Below are positions 1 through 8,922 of a stretch of DNA of 64,000 nucleotides, in pieces. Where the stretch lies: the NCBI RefSeq assembly GCF_020447315.1, contig NZ_JAJADQ010000009.1, positions 62,001 to 126,000 on the forward strand, given 5' to 3'. The stretch's first letter is position 1. The number at the start of each line of letters is the position of its first letter. This stretch comes from Hymenobacter nitidus (GTDB taxonomy: Bacteria > Bacteroidota > Bacteroidia > Cytophagales > Hymenobacteraceae). The notes beneath the pieces were generated by a model, which ran no database searches, had not been told where the DNA came from, and saw nothing but the letters and a program-made list of their open reading frames with translations. Both the position numbers and the translations under genes were made by a program.

Positions 1-1415
1 GTGCCGATGTCGTTGGAGCCGCTGAGCACCGTCAGGTGGCCGTCGGCGGTAAGGGTGGCTTTGGCCGCGCACTTCTGAATGCTGGCATCCCAGACGCCGG
101 TAGCCACGCCCCAGCCCACCAGCAGGTCGCCGTCGCGCATGGAGCCGGGCTCGGCGGTGCGTTTGTCCCAGCCGAACTTGGCGGCGCCTTCGTGGTAGCA
201 CTCGCGCAGCTTCTTGCTCGAAAAGTCCTTGTTAGCGTTCTGGTCACGCTCGGCGTAGTTGCGCAGGCGGAACTCCAGCGGGTCGATACCGGCGGCGTAG
301 GCCATTTCGTCCATGGCGCACTCCAGGGCAAACGAGCCCGTGGCGGCACCGGGCGCGCGCATATCCTGGGGCGTGGCCACGTCGATTTTGGCCAGCTGGT
401 AGGTCAGCTTCACGTTGTCGCACTGGTAGAGCATGCCCGACCAGTTCACCACGTTTTCGGTGTAGTCCTCATACTGCGAGGTCTCGTGCAGGGCGTGGTG
501 GTGCAGGGCGGCCAGGGAACCGTCGGGGTTGGTACCCAGCTCCACGTACTGCAGCGTGTGCGGGCGGTGGCCCATACTGAACATCTGCTGGCGCGTGAGC
601 GACACGCGCACCGAGCGTTTCAGCTCCAAAGCCGCCAGCACGGCCATAAACAGCTGGTATTGGGGCCGCAAGCCCGAACCAAAGCCGCCGCCGGTAAACT
701 TCGAAATGACGTGGGCTTCATCCTTGTTCAGCCCAAACACCTTCATGATGTACTGCTGGGAGTTGAAGGCACCCTGCGTTTTGTCGTACACCGTCAGCTT
801 TTTGTCGCCGAGAAATTCCACCGTGGAAGCGAACATTTCCATCGGGTTGTGGTGCTGGGCCAGGTGGATGTACTCGGCTTCCACACGGTGAGTGGCGTTT
901 CTCAGCTCCTTGTCGGGGTTGCCGCGGGGCTTGGGCGGGGGCACCCAGCCGGTTTTGCCCCGGCCGGGCTCGAAGCCGTCGTCGCGCTTGGTTTCCAGGT
1001 CGGTGTCGTGCTTTTCTACGTCGTAGTCGATGCGGAGCAGGCCTGAGGCGTAGCGGGCCAGCTCGAACGTTTCGGCCACGACCAGAGCCACCGGCTGCAT
1101 GCTGTACTTCACCTCTGCCCCTTGCAACGGCCGGAACGGTGAGCCACCGGGGGCCACGTCATCCTTGTAGCTACGGTCGAACCAGGCCAGGGAAGGCACG
1201 TTTTCGTGGGAGAAAACCTGCAGTACGCCCGGAATTGCCAGAATTTCGTCGGCGTGAATCTTCCTGATTCTGCCTTTGGCAATGGAGCTGCTCACGGCCA
1301 CCCCGTAGGCCAGATTGGGTACGTTGAATTCGGCGGCGTACTTGGCGCCGCCCGTTACTTTGGCCGGACCATCAACGCGGTTGAGGGGCTTGCCGATATG
1401 GTTGGTCATGCTCAT
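1..1415 (-). CDS. Molybdenum hydroxylase large subunit (PaoC/YagR-like), partial at window edge
   Basis: This is the molybdopterin cytosine dinucleotide-binding catalytic subunit of a xanthine dehydrogenase/aldehyde oxidoreductase family enzyme. The minus strand stays open from an ATG at 1415 to the window edge, so the C-terminal part is missing. The visible ~471 residues begin MSMTNHIGKPLNRVDGPAKV, the usual start of this subunit. They include the family motifs FTGGGFGSG (molybdopterin contact) and MRAPGAATGSFALE, where PaoC-type enzymes carry a conserved Arg. The start overlaps the stop of the FAD-subunit gene as ATGA, which implies translational coupling in a three-gene operon read leftward. 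A second in-frame ATG lies two codons in. Substrate cannot be read from the sequence; PaoABC of E. coli oxidises aromatic aldehydes. Confidence 0.9.
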   Translation of the reverse strand, partial: MSMTNHIGKPLNRVDGPAKVTGGAKYAAEFNVPNLAYGVAVSSSIAKGRIRKIHADEILAIPGVLQVFSHENVPSLAWFDRSYKDDVAPGGSPFRPLQGAEVKYSMQPVALVVAETFELARYASGLLRIDYDVEKHDTDLETKRDDGFEPGRGKTGWVPPPKPRGNPDKELRNATHRVEAEYIHLAQHHNPMEMFASTVEFLGDKKLTVYDKTQGAFNSQQYIMKVFGLNKDEAHVISKFTGGGFGSGLRPQYQLFMAVLAALELKRSVRVSLTRQQMFSMGHRPHTLQYVELGTNPDGSLAALHHHALHETSQYEDYTENVVNWSGMLYQCDNVKLTYQLAKIDVATPQDMRAPGAATGSFALECAMDEMAYAAGIDPLEFRLRNYAERDQNANKDFSSKKLRECYHEGAAKFGWDKRTAEPGSMRDGDLLVGWGVATGVWDASIQKCAAKATLTADGHLTVLSGSNDIG

Positions 1416-2434
1416 GGATTCGAGTTGGTAAAGATGTCGGCAGCATGCTGAGTGCCTTCGGCGGCCTGCTTGAGGGCCCGCACGATGGCGCGCTTGGCTA
1501 GCTCAATCTTAAACGTGTTGTGGCCGTAGCCCTGGGCATTTTCGACTACCGCGGCAGCGGCCCGGCGGAAGGTTTCTTCCGTGGCGGGCTGGCCCTTGAG
1601 CAGGTCTTCGGCCTGCTGGTCGCGCCAGGGCTTGTGGGCCACGCCACCCAAGGCCAGGCGGGCATCCTTGATGGTGTTGCCGTCCAGCTGCAGAGCCGCC
1701 GCCACCGATACCAGCGCAAAAGCGTAGGATTGCCGGTCGCGCAGCTTGAGGTAGCTGAAATGCCGGCTGAAGTCCTCGTTGGGCAGGTCGATGGCCGTCA
1801 CGACTTCGTCGGGTGCCAGGGTATTATCCAGCTCTGGCTGGTTGCCGGGCAGGCGGTGGAAATCCTCGAACTTAACCGTCCGCTCGCCGTTTTTGCCGGT
1901 TACCTGAAGCGTGGCATTCAGGGCCGCCAACGCAATGCACATATCCGAGGGGTGGGTGGCAATGCAGCTGTCGGAAGTGCCCAGAATGGCGTGAATCCGG
2001 TTGTAGCCGCCAATGGCCGAGCAGCCCGAGCCAGGCTCCCGCTTGTTGCAGGGCGTGGCCGTGTCGTAGAAGTAGTAGCAGCGGGTGCGCTGAAACAGGT
2101 TGCCGCCGTTGGTAGCCATGTTGCGCAGCTGGGGCGAGGCGCCGGCCAGAATAGCCTGGTTTAGCAAGGGGTAGCGCTTTTGCACCTGCTCGTGCCAGGC
2201 CGTGTCGGCGTTGGTAGCCAAAGCGCCCAGGCGCAGACCGCCGTCGGGGGCCGCTTCGATGGCCGTCAGCGGCAGGTGGTTCAGGTCGACCAGCCGCGTG
2301 GGCCGCTCGACGTTTTCCTTGATCAAATCCAGCAGGTTGGTGCCGCCGGCAATAAACTTGACGCCGTCGTCGGCCGCTTTTTCGCGCACGGCAGCCTCAA
2401 CGGCCGTAGCGCGGGTGTAGGTAAAGCTATTCAT
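1412..2434 (-). CDS. Molybdenum hydroxylase FAD-binding subunit with extra Fe-S cysteines (PaoB/YagS-like)
   Basis: This is the 340-residue medium subunit, which carries FAD and passes electrons from the 2Fe-2S subunit onward. The FAD motif AGGTN is at residues 29-33, followed by TNGGNLFQRTRC around 109-119. Cysteines at 119, 129, 138 and 157 lie in an inserted loop. In E. coli PaoB the equivalent insert binds a [4Fe-4S] cluster, and ordinary xanthine dehydrogenase FAD domains lack it, so this points to the PaoABC subfamily. The C-terminal CO-dehydrogenase flavoprotein domain is complete. The gene lies 5 bp after the 2Fe-2S subunit gene and overlaps the large subunit by 4 bp. Confidence 0.93.
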   Translation of the reverse strand: MNSFTYTRATAVEAAVREKAADDGVKFIAGGTNLLDLIKENVERPTRLVDLNHLPLTAIEAAPDGGLRLGALATNADTAWHEQVQKRYPLLNQAILAGASPQLRNMATNGGNLFQRTRCYYFYDTATPCNKREPGSGCSAIGGYNRIHAILGTSDSCIATHPSDMCIALAALNATLQVTGKNGERTVKFEDFHRLPGNQPELDNTLAPDEVVTAIDLPNEDFSRHFSYLKLRDRQSYAFALVSVAAALQLDGNTIKDARLALGGVAHKPWRDQQAEDLLKGQPATEETFRRAAAAVVENAQGYGHNTFKIELAKRAIVRALKQAAEGTQHAADIFTNSNP

Positions 2435-2439
2435 CCGGA

Positions 2440-2967
2440 TTAGGCTTTAGGCTGGTTCAGCACTTCTTCAATGGCCGACACAATGTTGGTGTAGGCCCCG
2501 CAGCGGCAGAGGTTGCCGCTCATCATTTCCCGGATTTCGGCCGTGGTTTTGGCCTTGCCCTCGGTGAGCATGCCCACGGCCGAGCAGATCTGGCCGGGCG
2601 TGCAGTAGCCGCATTGGAAGGCGTCGTGGTCGACGAAGGCCTGCTGCAGCGGATGCAGGTTGGTTTCGGTGCCCAGGCCTTCGATGGTCGTGATGTCGGC
2701 CCCTTCCTTCATCACGGCCAGCGTCAGGCAGGAATTGATGCGCTTGCCATCGACGAGCACGGTGCAGGCGCCGCACTGGCCATGGTCGCAGCCTTTCTTG
2801 GTGCCGGTCAGGTCGAGGTATTCGCGCAGAGCGTCGAGCAGGGTAGTCCAGGGGGCAATTTCCAGCTGCCGCTCCACGCCGTTGATCTTCAGCGTGACGG
2901 TGCCCAGGGCGGGCGGCGGGGCAATAGCCGGATGGCCCAAGGAGGCTTGGGTTGTGGTAGTACTCAT
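2440..2967 (-). CDS. Molybdenum hydroxylase 2Fe-2S subunit (PaoA/YagT-like)
   Basis: This is the 175-residue small iron-sulfur subunit, first gene of the operon. The plant-type ferredoxin cluster is formed by Cys60, 65, 68 and 80 (motif KKGCDHGQCGACTV). The second 2Fe-2S cluster is formed by Cys119, 122, 154 and 156 (FQCGYCTPGQ and GNLCRCGAY). I chose the ATG at 2967 because the residues after it (MSTTTTQASL) lead directly into the domain. An upstream ATG at 3060 would add 31 residues that look untranslated. E. coli PaoA is longer and carries a Tat signal; no twin-arginine signal is visible here, so a cytoplasmic complex is likely. Confidence 0.92.
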   Translation of the reverse strand: MSTTTTQASLGHPAIAPPPALGTVTLKINGVERQLEIAPWTTLLDALREYLDLTGTKKGCDHGQCGACTVLVDGKRINSCLTLAVMKEGADITTIEGLGTETNLHPLQQAFVDHDAFQCGYCTPGQICSAVGMLTEGKAKTTAEIREMMSGNLCRCGAYTNIVSAIEEVLNQPKA

Positions 2968-3382
2968 AAACAGCACGGATAAAGAGGGTGAAAGAATAGA
3001 GCGGCACGAGAGGTTTGCTGGGTGGCAGCCGGAAAGCGCCTGCTTCTGGCAACCGGGCAAGCTGAACTCTATTCTGCTTACGCCCGGAGCGGAGGCAGTG
3101 TTGGGGGCGCCGAACTACTTTTCGTGGTTTTTGTCTTATTTATACTGATTATAGTTTAAACCCGATCCTTCCGGGCCGCCTCTACAATACTGCTGAGCAA
3201 CAGGCCGAAACCGCCGACGGCCACTGCCGACAACGTTCCCGGCAACGTTTGCATGAATATATATTCTGCTATTCCCCTAAACGGGGCCTCTAAGCCCGAC
3301 CTTGAGAAACGCAGCGCCGGCAGTAAGCCGTTGCTGCTCAAGGCACCCTACGCACCCGCCATTCAATTCCCACGTTTAGCTT
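2968..3382. other. Intergenic region between the divergent hydroxylase operon and pectate lyase
   Basis: About 415 bases separate two divergently read genes, so both promoters should lie here. I found no clean TTG-N17..22-TAnnTTTG match on either strand, and no convincing small gene. Short open frames in this stretch have no recognisable content. Confidence 0.5.
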
Positions 3383-4669
3383 ATGAAAAAATCCTTACTC
3401 ACCGCGCTGCTCGCCCTGGGCAGTGTTGCCCCGGCTGCCTTTGGGCAAACAGCACCCTTCGGCCCCATCGGCTTCGTGACGCAAACCACCGGCATCACCG
3501 GCGGGGCGGGCGGCACTTCGGTTACCGTGAGTACCGGCACGGCCCTGATGGCGGCCATTGTGGGCAACCGGAGTAACGCGCCGCTCACGATTTATATCAA
3601 CGGGGTTATTACGCCGGCCAACACGCCCGCGACCTACGATAAAATCGAAATCAAGGACCGCAATAACATCTCCATTATCGGTGTGGGCACCAGCGGGGAG
3701 TTTAACGGCATCGGGCTGTACGTGCGGCGGGCCACCAACATCATCATTCAGAACATCAAGGTGCACCACGTGCAGCTGGGCCCCAAAGACTGCATCGGCA
3801 TCGAGGGGCCGGCCAACCACGTCTGGGTGGACCACTGTGAGCTGTACAACCAGCACCAGGGCGTGGGCGTGGACGACTACGACGGCCTGCTCGACATTAA
3901 GGACGATGCCGAGTACGTGACCTTCTCCTGGAACTACCTGCACGACGCCTGGAAGGCCAGCCTGAGCGGCTTCACCGAAACCGACACCTACAACCGCAAG
4001 GTAACCTACCACCACAACCGGTTCGAGAACATCAACTCCCGTCTGCCGCTGTTCCGCGGGGGCACGGGCCACGTGTTCAACAACTACTACAAGGACATTG
4101 CCTCAACGGCCATCAACTCGCGCGTCGGGGCCTGCGTCAAGATTGAGAACAACTACTTCCTGAACACCAAAAATCCCTACGTGTCGGCCTACAGCAGCGT
4201 GGTGGGCTACGGCGACATCACGGGGAATATGCTCGTGAACAGCCCGTTCCAGTACTCCAGCGACACGTATCAGCTGGGCGCCTGCACCCTGGCCATTCCC
4301 TACTCCTACTCGGGCGTGCTAAATACGGCCGCCGACGTGCCCACCGTGGTGCTGGCCGGGGCCGGCGTGGGCAAGCTGGGCAGCGTTACTTCCCTCAAGA
4401 AGGCGGAAAAGGGCCAGTTTGAGGTGTTTCCGAATCCGTTTCAGGGCGCCGCTACCTTTGCCCTGACCTTGGCGGGCCCGAGCCGGGTGGGAATCGAGCT
4501 GTTTACCCTGGCCGGCCAGAAGGTAGCCGCCGTGACTACCCCCGGCCAGGTGCTGGGCGCCGGCACCCACCGCTTCGACTACCGCAACGCCAGCCTCACG
4601 CCGGGCCTGTATTTCTACGTCGTTACCACCGAGAAAGGCTCCTACTCGCAGAAGCTGGTGGTGCAGTAA
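3383..4669 (+). CDS. Secreted pectate lyase (PL1 family) with T9SS sorting domain
   Basis: This 428-residue exoenzyme is predicted to cleave polygalacturonate by beta-elimination outside the cell. It has a signal peptide (MKKSLLTALLALGSVAPAAF, cut near GQTA). A right-handed parallel beta-helix follows with PL1 signatures: HVWVDHCELY, GLLDIKDDAEYVTFSWN and NINSRLPLFRGGTGHVFNNY. The last ~80 residues (from FEVFPNPF to the KLVVQ end) are a type A T9SS C-terminal sorting domain, so the protein should cross the outer membrane by type IX secretion and be released or anchored. It stands alone, with no adjacent pectin-degradation genes. The PL1 family is clear; the exact specificity is inferred. Confidence 0.93.
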   Translation: MKKSLLTALLALGSVAPAAFGQTAPFGPIGFVTQTTGITGGAGGTSVTVSTGTALMAAIVGNRSNAPLTIYINGVITPANTPATYDKIEIKDRNNISIIGVGTSGEFNGIGLYVRRATNIIIQNIKVHHVQLGPKDCIGIEGPANHVWVDHCELYNQHQGVGVDDYDGLLDIKDDAEYVTFSWNYLHDAWKASLSGFTETDTYNRKVTYHHNRFENINSRLPLFRGGTGHVFNNYYKDIASTAINSRVGACVKIENNYFLNTKNPYVSAYSSVVGYGDITGNMLVNSPFQYSSDTYQLGACTLAIPYSYSGVLNTAADVPTVVLAGAGVGKLGSVTSLKKAEKGQFEVFPNPFQGAATFALTLAGPSRVGIELFTLAGQKVAAVTTPGQVLGAGTHRFDYRNASLTPGLYFYVVTTEKGSYSQKLVVQ

Positions 4670-4694
4670 ATTATAACTTCGGATTTTCAGCTCT

Positions 4695-4731
4695 GCAACG
4701 GCCGGTACTGCACGTGCCGGCCGTTGCTGTT
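4695..4731 (+). terminator. Hairpin after pectate lyase gene
   Basis: An exact 11-bp inverted repeat (GCAACGGCCGG / CCGGCCGTTGC) with an 11-nt loop lies 26 bases past the stop and is followed by a weak T-rich stretch. It is a probable intrinsic terminator. Confidence 0.6.
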
Positions 4732-4906
4732 TAGAGGCGCAGCCACCGGCCATGAGCAGCTCCGCGCCTGAGCGGCAAGTGCCGCCAGGAAACTCAGCGC
4801 TCCTGGTAGCTGGCCGGGTGGGGGCGCAACCAACGCGCAGCCTGGCAGTACACAGTGAAAATCCATTGCGCCGCTACCGGCACTTATTTCGCTTCTCCGA
4901 CTCGCC

Positions 4907-5857
4907 ATGTACTCCATTGTTACCCTCACCCTGAATCCGACCGTCGACAAGAGCACCACGGCCGACCAGATTGTACCCGACCAGAAGCTGCGGTGCGCCG
5001 CCCCCAAGTTTGAGCCCGGCGGCGGTGGCATCAACGTGTCCCGGGCCCTGAAGCGGCTGGGCACCGAGTCGGTGGCCGTGTTTCCGGTGGGTGGCCCCAG
5101 CGGCACGCTGCTGCGCGAGCTGCTGGCCCAGGAGCAGATTCAGCAGCAGCCGGTAGAAACCGTAAGCCGCACCCGGGAAAACTTTATTGTGGTAGATGCC
5201 TCCACCGGCCAGCAATACCGCTTCGGCATGCCCGGCACCCCACTTTCCGCCGAGGAGCAGCAGCAGATTCTGACGACACTGCGCGACCTGCCCACCGCGC
5301 CCGAGTTTCTGGTAATCAGCGGCAGCCTGCCGCCGGGCGTCGAGCCGGAGTTTCTGGTCCGAATTGTGCGGGCCGCCAAGGAGCTGGGCATTAAGGTAGT
5401 AGCCGACACGTCGGGCCCGGCCCTGCACCAGGTGCTGGAAGAAGGCGTATTTCTGGCCAAGCCCAACGCGGGCGAGCTAAGCAAGATGGCCGGTGTCGAA
5501 GAGCTTGACAACGAAGCCGTGGCTGAGGCCGCTCACAAGCTGGTGCGGGAGGGCAAGTGCGAAATCGTGGTGGTGTCGCTGGGGCCGCAGGGCGCCTGCG
5601 TGGTTAGCAAAGACGTGGTAGACCATATTGCGGCCCCGGCCGTGAAAAAGCGCAGCACCGTGGGTGCCGGTGATAGTATGGTGGCGGGCCTCGTGCACGG
5701 CCTTTCGACCGGGCTTTCGGTGCGCGAAACCGCACGCTTGGGTGTGGCCTGCGGCACGGCCGCCACCATGAACCCGGGCACCGAGCTGTTCCGCAAAGAA
5801 GACGTGGACAAGCTCTACCGCTGGCTGCTGCAGTCGATGCCGGCCGCGGCGGCTTAG
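4907..5857 (+). CDS. PfkB-family 1-phosphofructokinase/6-phosphofructokinase II-type sugar kinase
   Basis: This 316-residue ribokinase-fold kinase phosphorylates a sugar phosphate with ATP. The N-terminal TLNPTVDKS is characteristic of the PfkB/FruK/LacC branch. The substrate-side motif PGGGGINVSR is at residues 37-46. The ATP/anion-hole motif GAGDSMVAG begins at 253, with catalytic base Asp256. Length matches E. coli PfkB (309 aa). With no fru or tagatose genes nearby, 6-phosphofructokinase II (glycolysis) is the more likely role. FruK- or LacC-like activity cannot be excluded from sequence alone. Confidence 0.87.
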   Translation: MYSIVTLTLNPTVDKSTTADQIVPDQKLRCAAPKFEPGGGGINVSRALKRLGTESVAVFPVGGPSGTLLRELLAQEQIQQQPVETVSRTRENFIVVDASTGQQYRFGMPGTPLSAEEQQQILTTLRDLPTAPEFLVISGSLPPGVEPEFLVRIVRAAKELGIKVVADTSGPALHQVLEEGVFLAKPNAGELSKMAGVEELDNEAVAEAAHKLVREGKCEIVVVSLGPQGACVVSKDVVDHIAAPAVKKRSTVGAGDSMVAGLVHGLSTGLSVRETARLGVACGTAATMNPGTELFRKEDVDKLYRWLLQSMPAAAA

Positions 5858-5884
5858 TCGGGCCCTATTTGCTACTTTCGCCTG

Positions 5885-6448
5885 ATGCCCCTCGACCTCC
5901 AACCCCGGCTGGAAAACCAGCACGTGCTGCTCCTACCCCTGCAAGCAGCTGATTTTGATGCCCTCTACGCGGCCGCCTCCGACCCCAAAGTCTGGGAGCA
6001 GCACCCCAACAAAGACCGGTGGCAGCCGGGCGTGTTTCGGACGTTTTTTGAGGGCGCTCTGCAAAGCGGCGGGGCCTTCAAAATCCTGGACAAAGCCACG
6101 GGCGAAGTAGCCGGCAGCACCCGCTTCTATGGCTACGACGCAGCGGACGAAAGCATCCTGATCGGCTATACCTTCTACGCCACGCGCTACTGGGGCCGGG
6201 GCCTGAACCCGATGGTGAAGGGCCTGATGCTGGACTACATTTTCCAGTTTGTCTCGCGGGTCTATTTCCACATCGGGGCCGACAACCGCCGCTCCCAGAT
6301 TGCCATTGGCCGCCTGGGCGCGGAAAAGATTGCCGAGGAGGAAATAGCCTACTTCGGCGAAGCGCCCAAGCTCAATTTTGTGTACCAGCTGGAAAAAGAC
6401 CAGTGGCGCACGCCGGACGCAGCTGCGCCCCGACAGCCCGGGCAGTAG
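5885..6448 (+). CDS. GNAT family N-acetyltransferase
   Basis: This is a 187-residue RimJ/RimL-like acetyltransferase (Acetyltransf_3 type). It opens with LENQHVLLLPLQAADFDALY, typical of this branch. It has the GNAT core YGYDAADESILIGYTFYATRYWGRGLN and the end motif DNRRSQIAIGRLGAEK, where acetyl-CoA and acceptor contacts lie. The acceptor is unknown. It starts 27 bases after the sugar kinase stop and may be co-transcribed with it. Confidence 0.88.
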   Translation: MPLDLQPRLENQHVLLLPLQAADFDALYAAASDPKVWEQHPNKDRWQPGVFRTFFEGALQSGGAFKILDKATGEVAGSTRFYGYDAADESILIGYTFYATRYWGRGLNPMVKGLMLDYIFQFVSRVYFHIGADNRRSQIAIGRLGAEKIAEEEIAYFGEAPKLNFVYQLEKDQWRTPDAAAPRQPGQ

Positions 6449-6536
6449 CCCGGAAATTTGCCCCGGGGCAGCGCCGGGCCGGTATTTCTTGGTAATCTTA
6501 CGGCCGCTCTATTCCGTTGGCCCCGATTATTCCGCT

Positions 6537-7646
6537 ATGAAGCTGCCGCGCATTCCGCTACTTACCCCCCTTCTACTCGGCCTCCTATTCCTTATCACCG
6601 CGGGCAGCACGCTGGTGCCGCCGCGCCTGAGTCGGCCGGAAAAGGACTTCGAGAAATTCTGGCAGACCTACAAAGACCATTACGCCTTCTTCGCCCTGCA
6701 CCACGTCGACTGGGAGCAAACCTACGCCACGTTCCGCCCCACTATTACGGCGCGCACCACGCCTGCCGAGCTGCAGGCCACGCTGGCCCGGATGGTGGAG
6801 CCCCTGCGGGACGGGCACATTACCATTGCCCGGGGCGACAAAATCCTGTACAAGGGCACCAGCCAGCGGCATTCCTACAAAACAGACTTCCGGGAGGTGC
6901 AGGAAACGTATTGGCAGACGGCCTACCAGAACCTGCAGGCGGCGGGCTTTGAGCCGGTGCGCGGCCTGGGGTCGCAGGTGGGCAAATTCCAGGTGCTGTA
7001 CCTGAGCAAATCGAGTGGGAATGTGGGCTACCTGCGCCTGAGCCGCTGCTTTGCCGAGCTATCGGGAGTGATGGGCAGCACCCGCCAGGAGCAGCAGGAC
7101 CAGCAGCGCCTGCTGGGCTTGTTCGATGCGGCCCTGCGCGAGCTAAGCGCCTGCCGCGCCCTGATTGTGGATCTGCGCGGCAACGGCGGCGGCCACAGCG
7201 GTAAGGAAATGGCCAGCCGCCTGAGCGTGGGCCGCCACCTCACCCACTTCACGGCCGAGCGCCGCCCCGGCGGCTACGAGCAGTTTACGCCCCTGGCTCC
7301 CTACTATCTCACCCCCAACCCCGGCCTGAATTACCAGCAGCCGGTGGTGCTCCTGACCAACGACGGCACGGCCAGTTCGGCCGAGGAATTCGTGCTGGCC
7401 CTCTACCGCCAGCCCCACGTCACGACCATCGGCGACAACACGGCCGGTATGCTCTCGGATATGTACCCCGCTCAGCTGTCGGGCAAGGTCACGTTCACCC
7501 TGTCCCACCAGCGCTACTACAGTCCCGATTCGGTGCTGCTGGAAGGCCGCGGCGTGCCCGTGCGCCTGCCGGTAGCGTATCCGCGCCAGGCCCTCGACCA
7601 GCGCCACGACCCGGTGCTGGCCAGGGCCTTGGCAGTAATTCGCTGA
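6537..7646 (+). CDS. S41 family peptidase-like protein
   Basis: A 369-residue predicted exported protein with an N-terminal hydrophobic segment (residues ~8-22). The C-terminal half is a tail-specific protease (S41) domain: ALIVDLRGNGGG, then LLTNDGTASSAEEFVLAL, where the Ser is the expected nucleophile, then TIGDNTAGMLSD. In CtpA-like S41A enzymes a catalytic Lys follows the last glycine of a similar motif; here the residue is Met. The protein therefore belongs with the S41B/C-like relatives, or is impaired. No PDZ domain is obvious. I chose the ATG at 6537 because the frame upstream overlaps the previous gene and its translation is not protein-like. Confidence 0.82.
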   Translation: MKLPRIPLLTPLLLGLLFLITAGSTLVPPRLSRPEKDFEKFWQTYKDHYAFFALHHVDWEQTYATFRPTITARTTPAELQATLARMVEPLRDGHITIARGDKILYKGTSQRHSYKTDFREVQETYWQTAYQNLQAAGFEPVRGLGSQVGKFQVLYLSKSSGNVGYLRLSRCFAELSGVMGSTRQEQQDQQRLLGLFDAALRELSACRALIVDLRGNGGGHSGKEMASRLSVGRHLTHFTAERRPGGYEQFTPLAPYYLTPNPGLNYQQPVVLLTNDGTASSAEEFVLALYRQPHVTTIGDNTAGMLSDMYPAQLSGKVTFTLSHQRYYSPDSVLLEGRGVPVRLPVAYPRQALDQRHDPVLARALAVIR

Positions 7647-7834
7647 TTGGCGGCCGGCGGCCAACAAATTCTGCGGGCTGTGAACCGGCGGCAGGCAGCG
7701 GGAACTGGCCGCGGCTGCTTAGCAGGCGGGCTTCTGCGCGCCGGGTCATAATTATCCGGGCCACGAAGCCACCTTTACGGGGTTAATTTGTCTGTTTATC
7801 AGTATCTTAAACATTCACCCTAACCCCACTAGCT

Positions 7835-8626
7835 ATGAACGACCAAACTGCCTTGATAACCGGAGCCTCCAGCGGCATTGGCTTCGAGCTGGCCCGCTGC
7901 TTTGCCCGCGACGACTACCGGGTGGTGCTTGTGGCGCGCCACGCCGAAGATTTGCAGGAAGCGGCCCGCCTCATTCGCCAGGAGTTCGGGGGCGTCGACA
8001 TTCTGCTGCTGCCCTACGACTTGAGCCGGCCCGAAACCGCCGAGCAGATTTATGCCGAAACCGACCGGCGTGGTCTGCAGGTAGATGTGCTGGTCAACGA
8101 TGCGGGCTTCGGCGAAACGGGCTACTTCGCCGACACCGACATTCAGACCGAGCTGAACATGATTCAGGTGAATGCCGCCTCATTGGTGCACCTGACCAAG
8201 CTGTACCTGCGCGACATGGTGGAGCGCAACGCGGGCCGGATTCTGCAGGTGGGCTCGGTGGCCTCCTTCTCGCCCAGCCCCTGCCAGGCCGTGTACGCCG
8301 CCACCAAGGCCTTCGTGCTCAGCTTCACCGAGGCCGTGCAGCACGAGCTGAAGCAGCAGAAGTCGGCCGTGACGATGACGATTCTCTGCCCGCCGCCCAC
8401 CGACACCAACTTCTTCAAGGCGGCCCACGCCGAAAACACCCGGGCCGCCGCCCACGCCGCTTCTGCCCGTGAGGTGGCCGAGGAAGGCTATGATGCCCTG
8501 ATGGACGGTGCGGCCCGCTCCCTGCCCACGCTCGGGGCCAAGGTCAACTTCTTCTCCAGCCTAGTGCTGCCCGACTCTATGCTGGCCACGCTGATGAACA
8601 CCCAGCTGCACGCGGCCGAAAAGTAG
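7835..8626 (+). CDS. Short-chain dehydrogenase/reductase (SDR)
   Basis: This 263-residue Rossmann-fold NAD(P)-dependent oxidoreductase is of the classical SDR type. The cofactor motif TGASSGIG is at residues 9-16. The usual NNAG reads NDAG (VDVLVNDAGFGETG). The catalytic Tyr154 and Lys158 are in YAATK, with the upstream Ser in QVGSVASF. It resembles the DltE/YqjQ-like branch of SDRs. Substrate is not deducible. It is monocistronic, followed by a hairpin. Confidence 0.9.
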   Translation: MNDQTALITGASSGIGFELARCFARDDYRVVLVARHAEDLQEAARLIRQEFGGVDILLLPYDLSRPETAEQIYAETDRRGLQVDVLVNDAGFGETGYFADTDIQTELNMIQVNAASLVHLTKLYLRDMVERNAGRILQVGSVASFSPSPCQAVYAATKAFVLSFTEAVQHELKQQKSAVTMTILCPPPTDTNFFKAAHAENTRAAAHAASAREVAEEGYDALMDGAARSLPTLGAKVNFFSSLVLPDSMLATLMNTQLHAAEK

Positions 8627-8649
8627 CCGCGGCCGATTGGCAGTACCTG

Positions 8650-8689
8650 CGCCTTCCTTCTCTGCGACTATCCGGACAGAAGGAAGGCG
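8650..8689 (+). terminator. Hairpin after the SDR gene
   Basis: A 12-bp inverted repeat (CGCCTTCCTTCT / AGAAGGAAGGCG) lies 24 bases past the stop. There is no strong T tract, so it may terminate transcription or only stabilise the 3' end. The rest of 8690-8922 holds nothing I recognise. Confidence 0.5.
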
Positions 8690-8922
8690 TATCCTTTAAT
8701 AGTACCATTACCGTTTTCTCCACGGGTTGAAAATGGCGGAGCCGCTGCTTGTTTTGCCTTGCTTCAAGGGGGTAGCACCCAGCCGGTTACCTGTCCCGTT
8801 GAGCTCGTTACCAAATAGTTACTTCTGCTCAAAGGCTTCATTAGCAAGGAATTTACATTAAGTTTGTCGCATATATGCTTTCTTCATTTTTTAGAAAGCG
8901 GCGCCATTCTACTCCTTGTCTA

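Noticed and set aside
36..1046. 336-residue plus-strand open frame
   Set aside because: Antisense shadow of the molybdopterin-binding subunit; its translation is low-complexity and without motifs, whereas the minus strand gives clear family motifs.
3156..3341. 61-residue minus-strand frame in the gap before the pectate lyase gene
   Set aside because: No signal, motif or promoter; composition looks like random open frame in GC-rich sequence.
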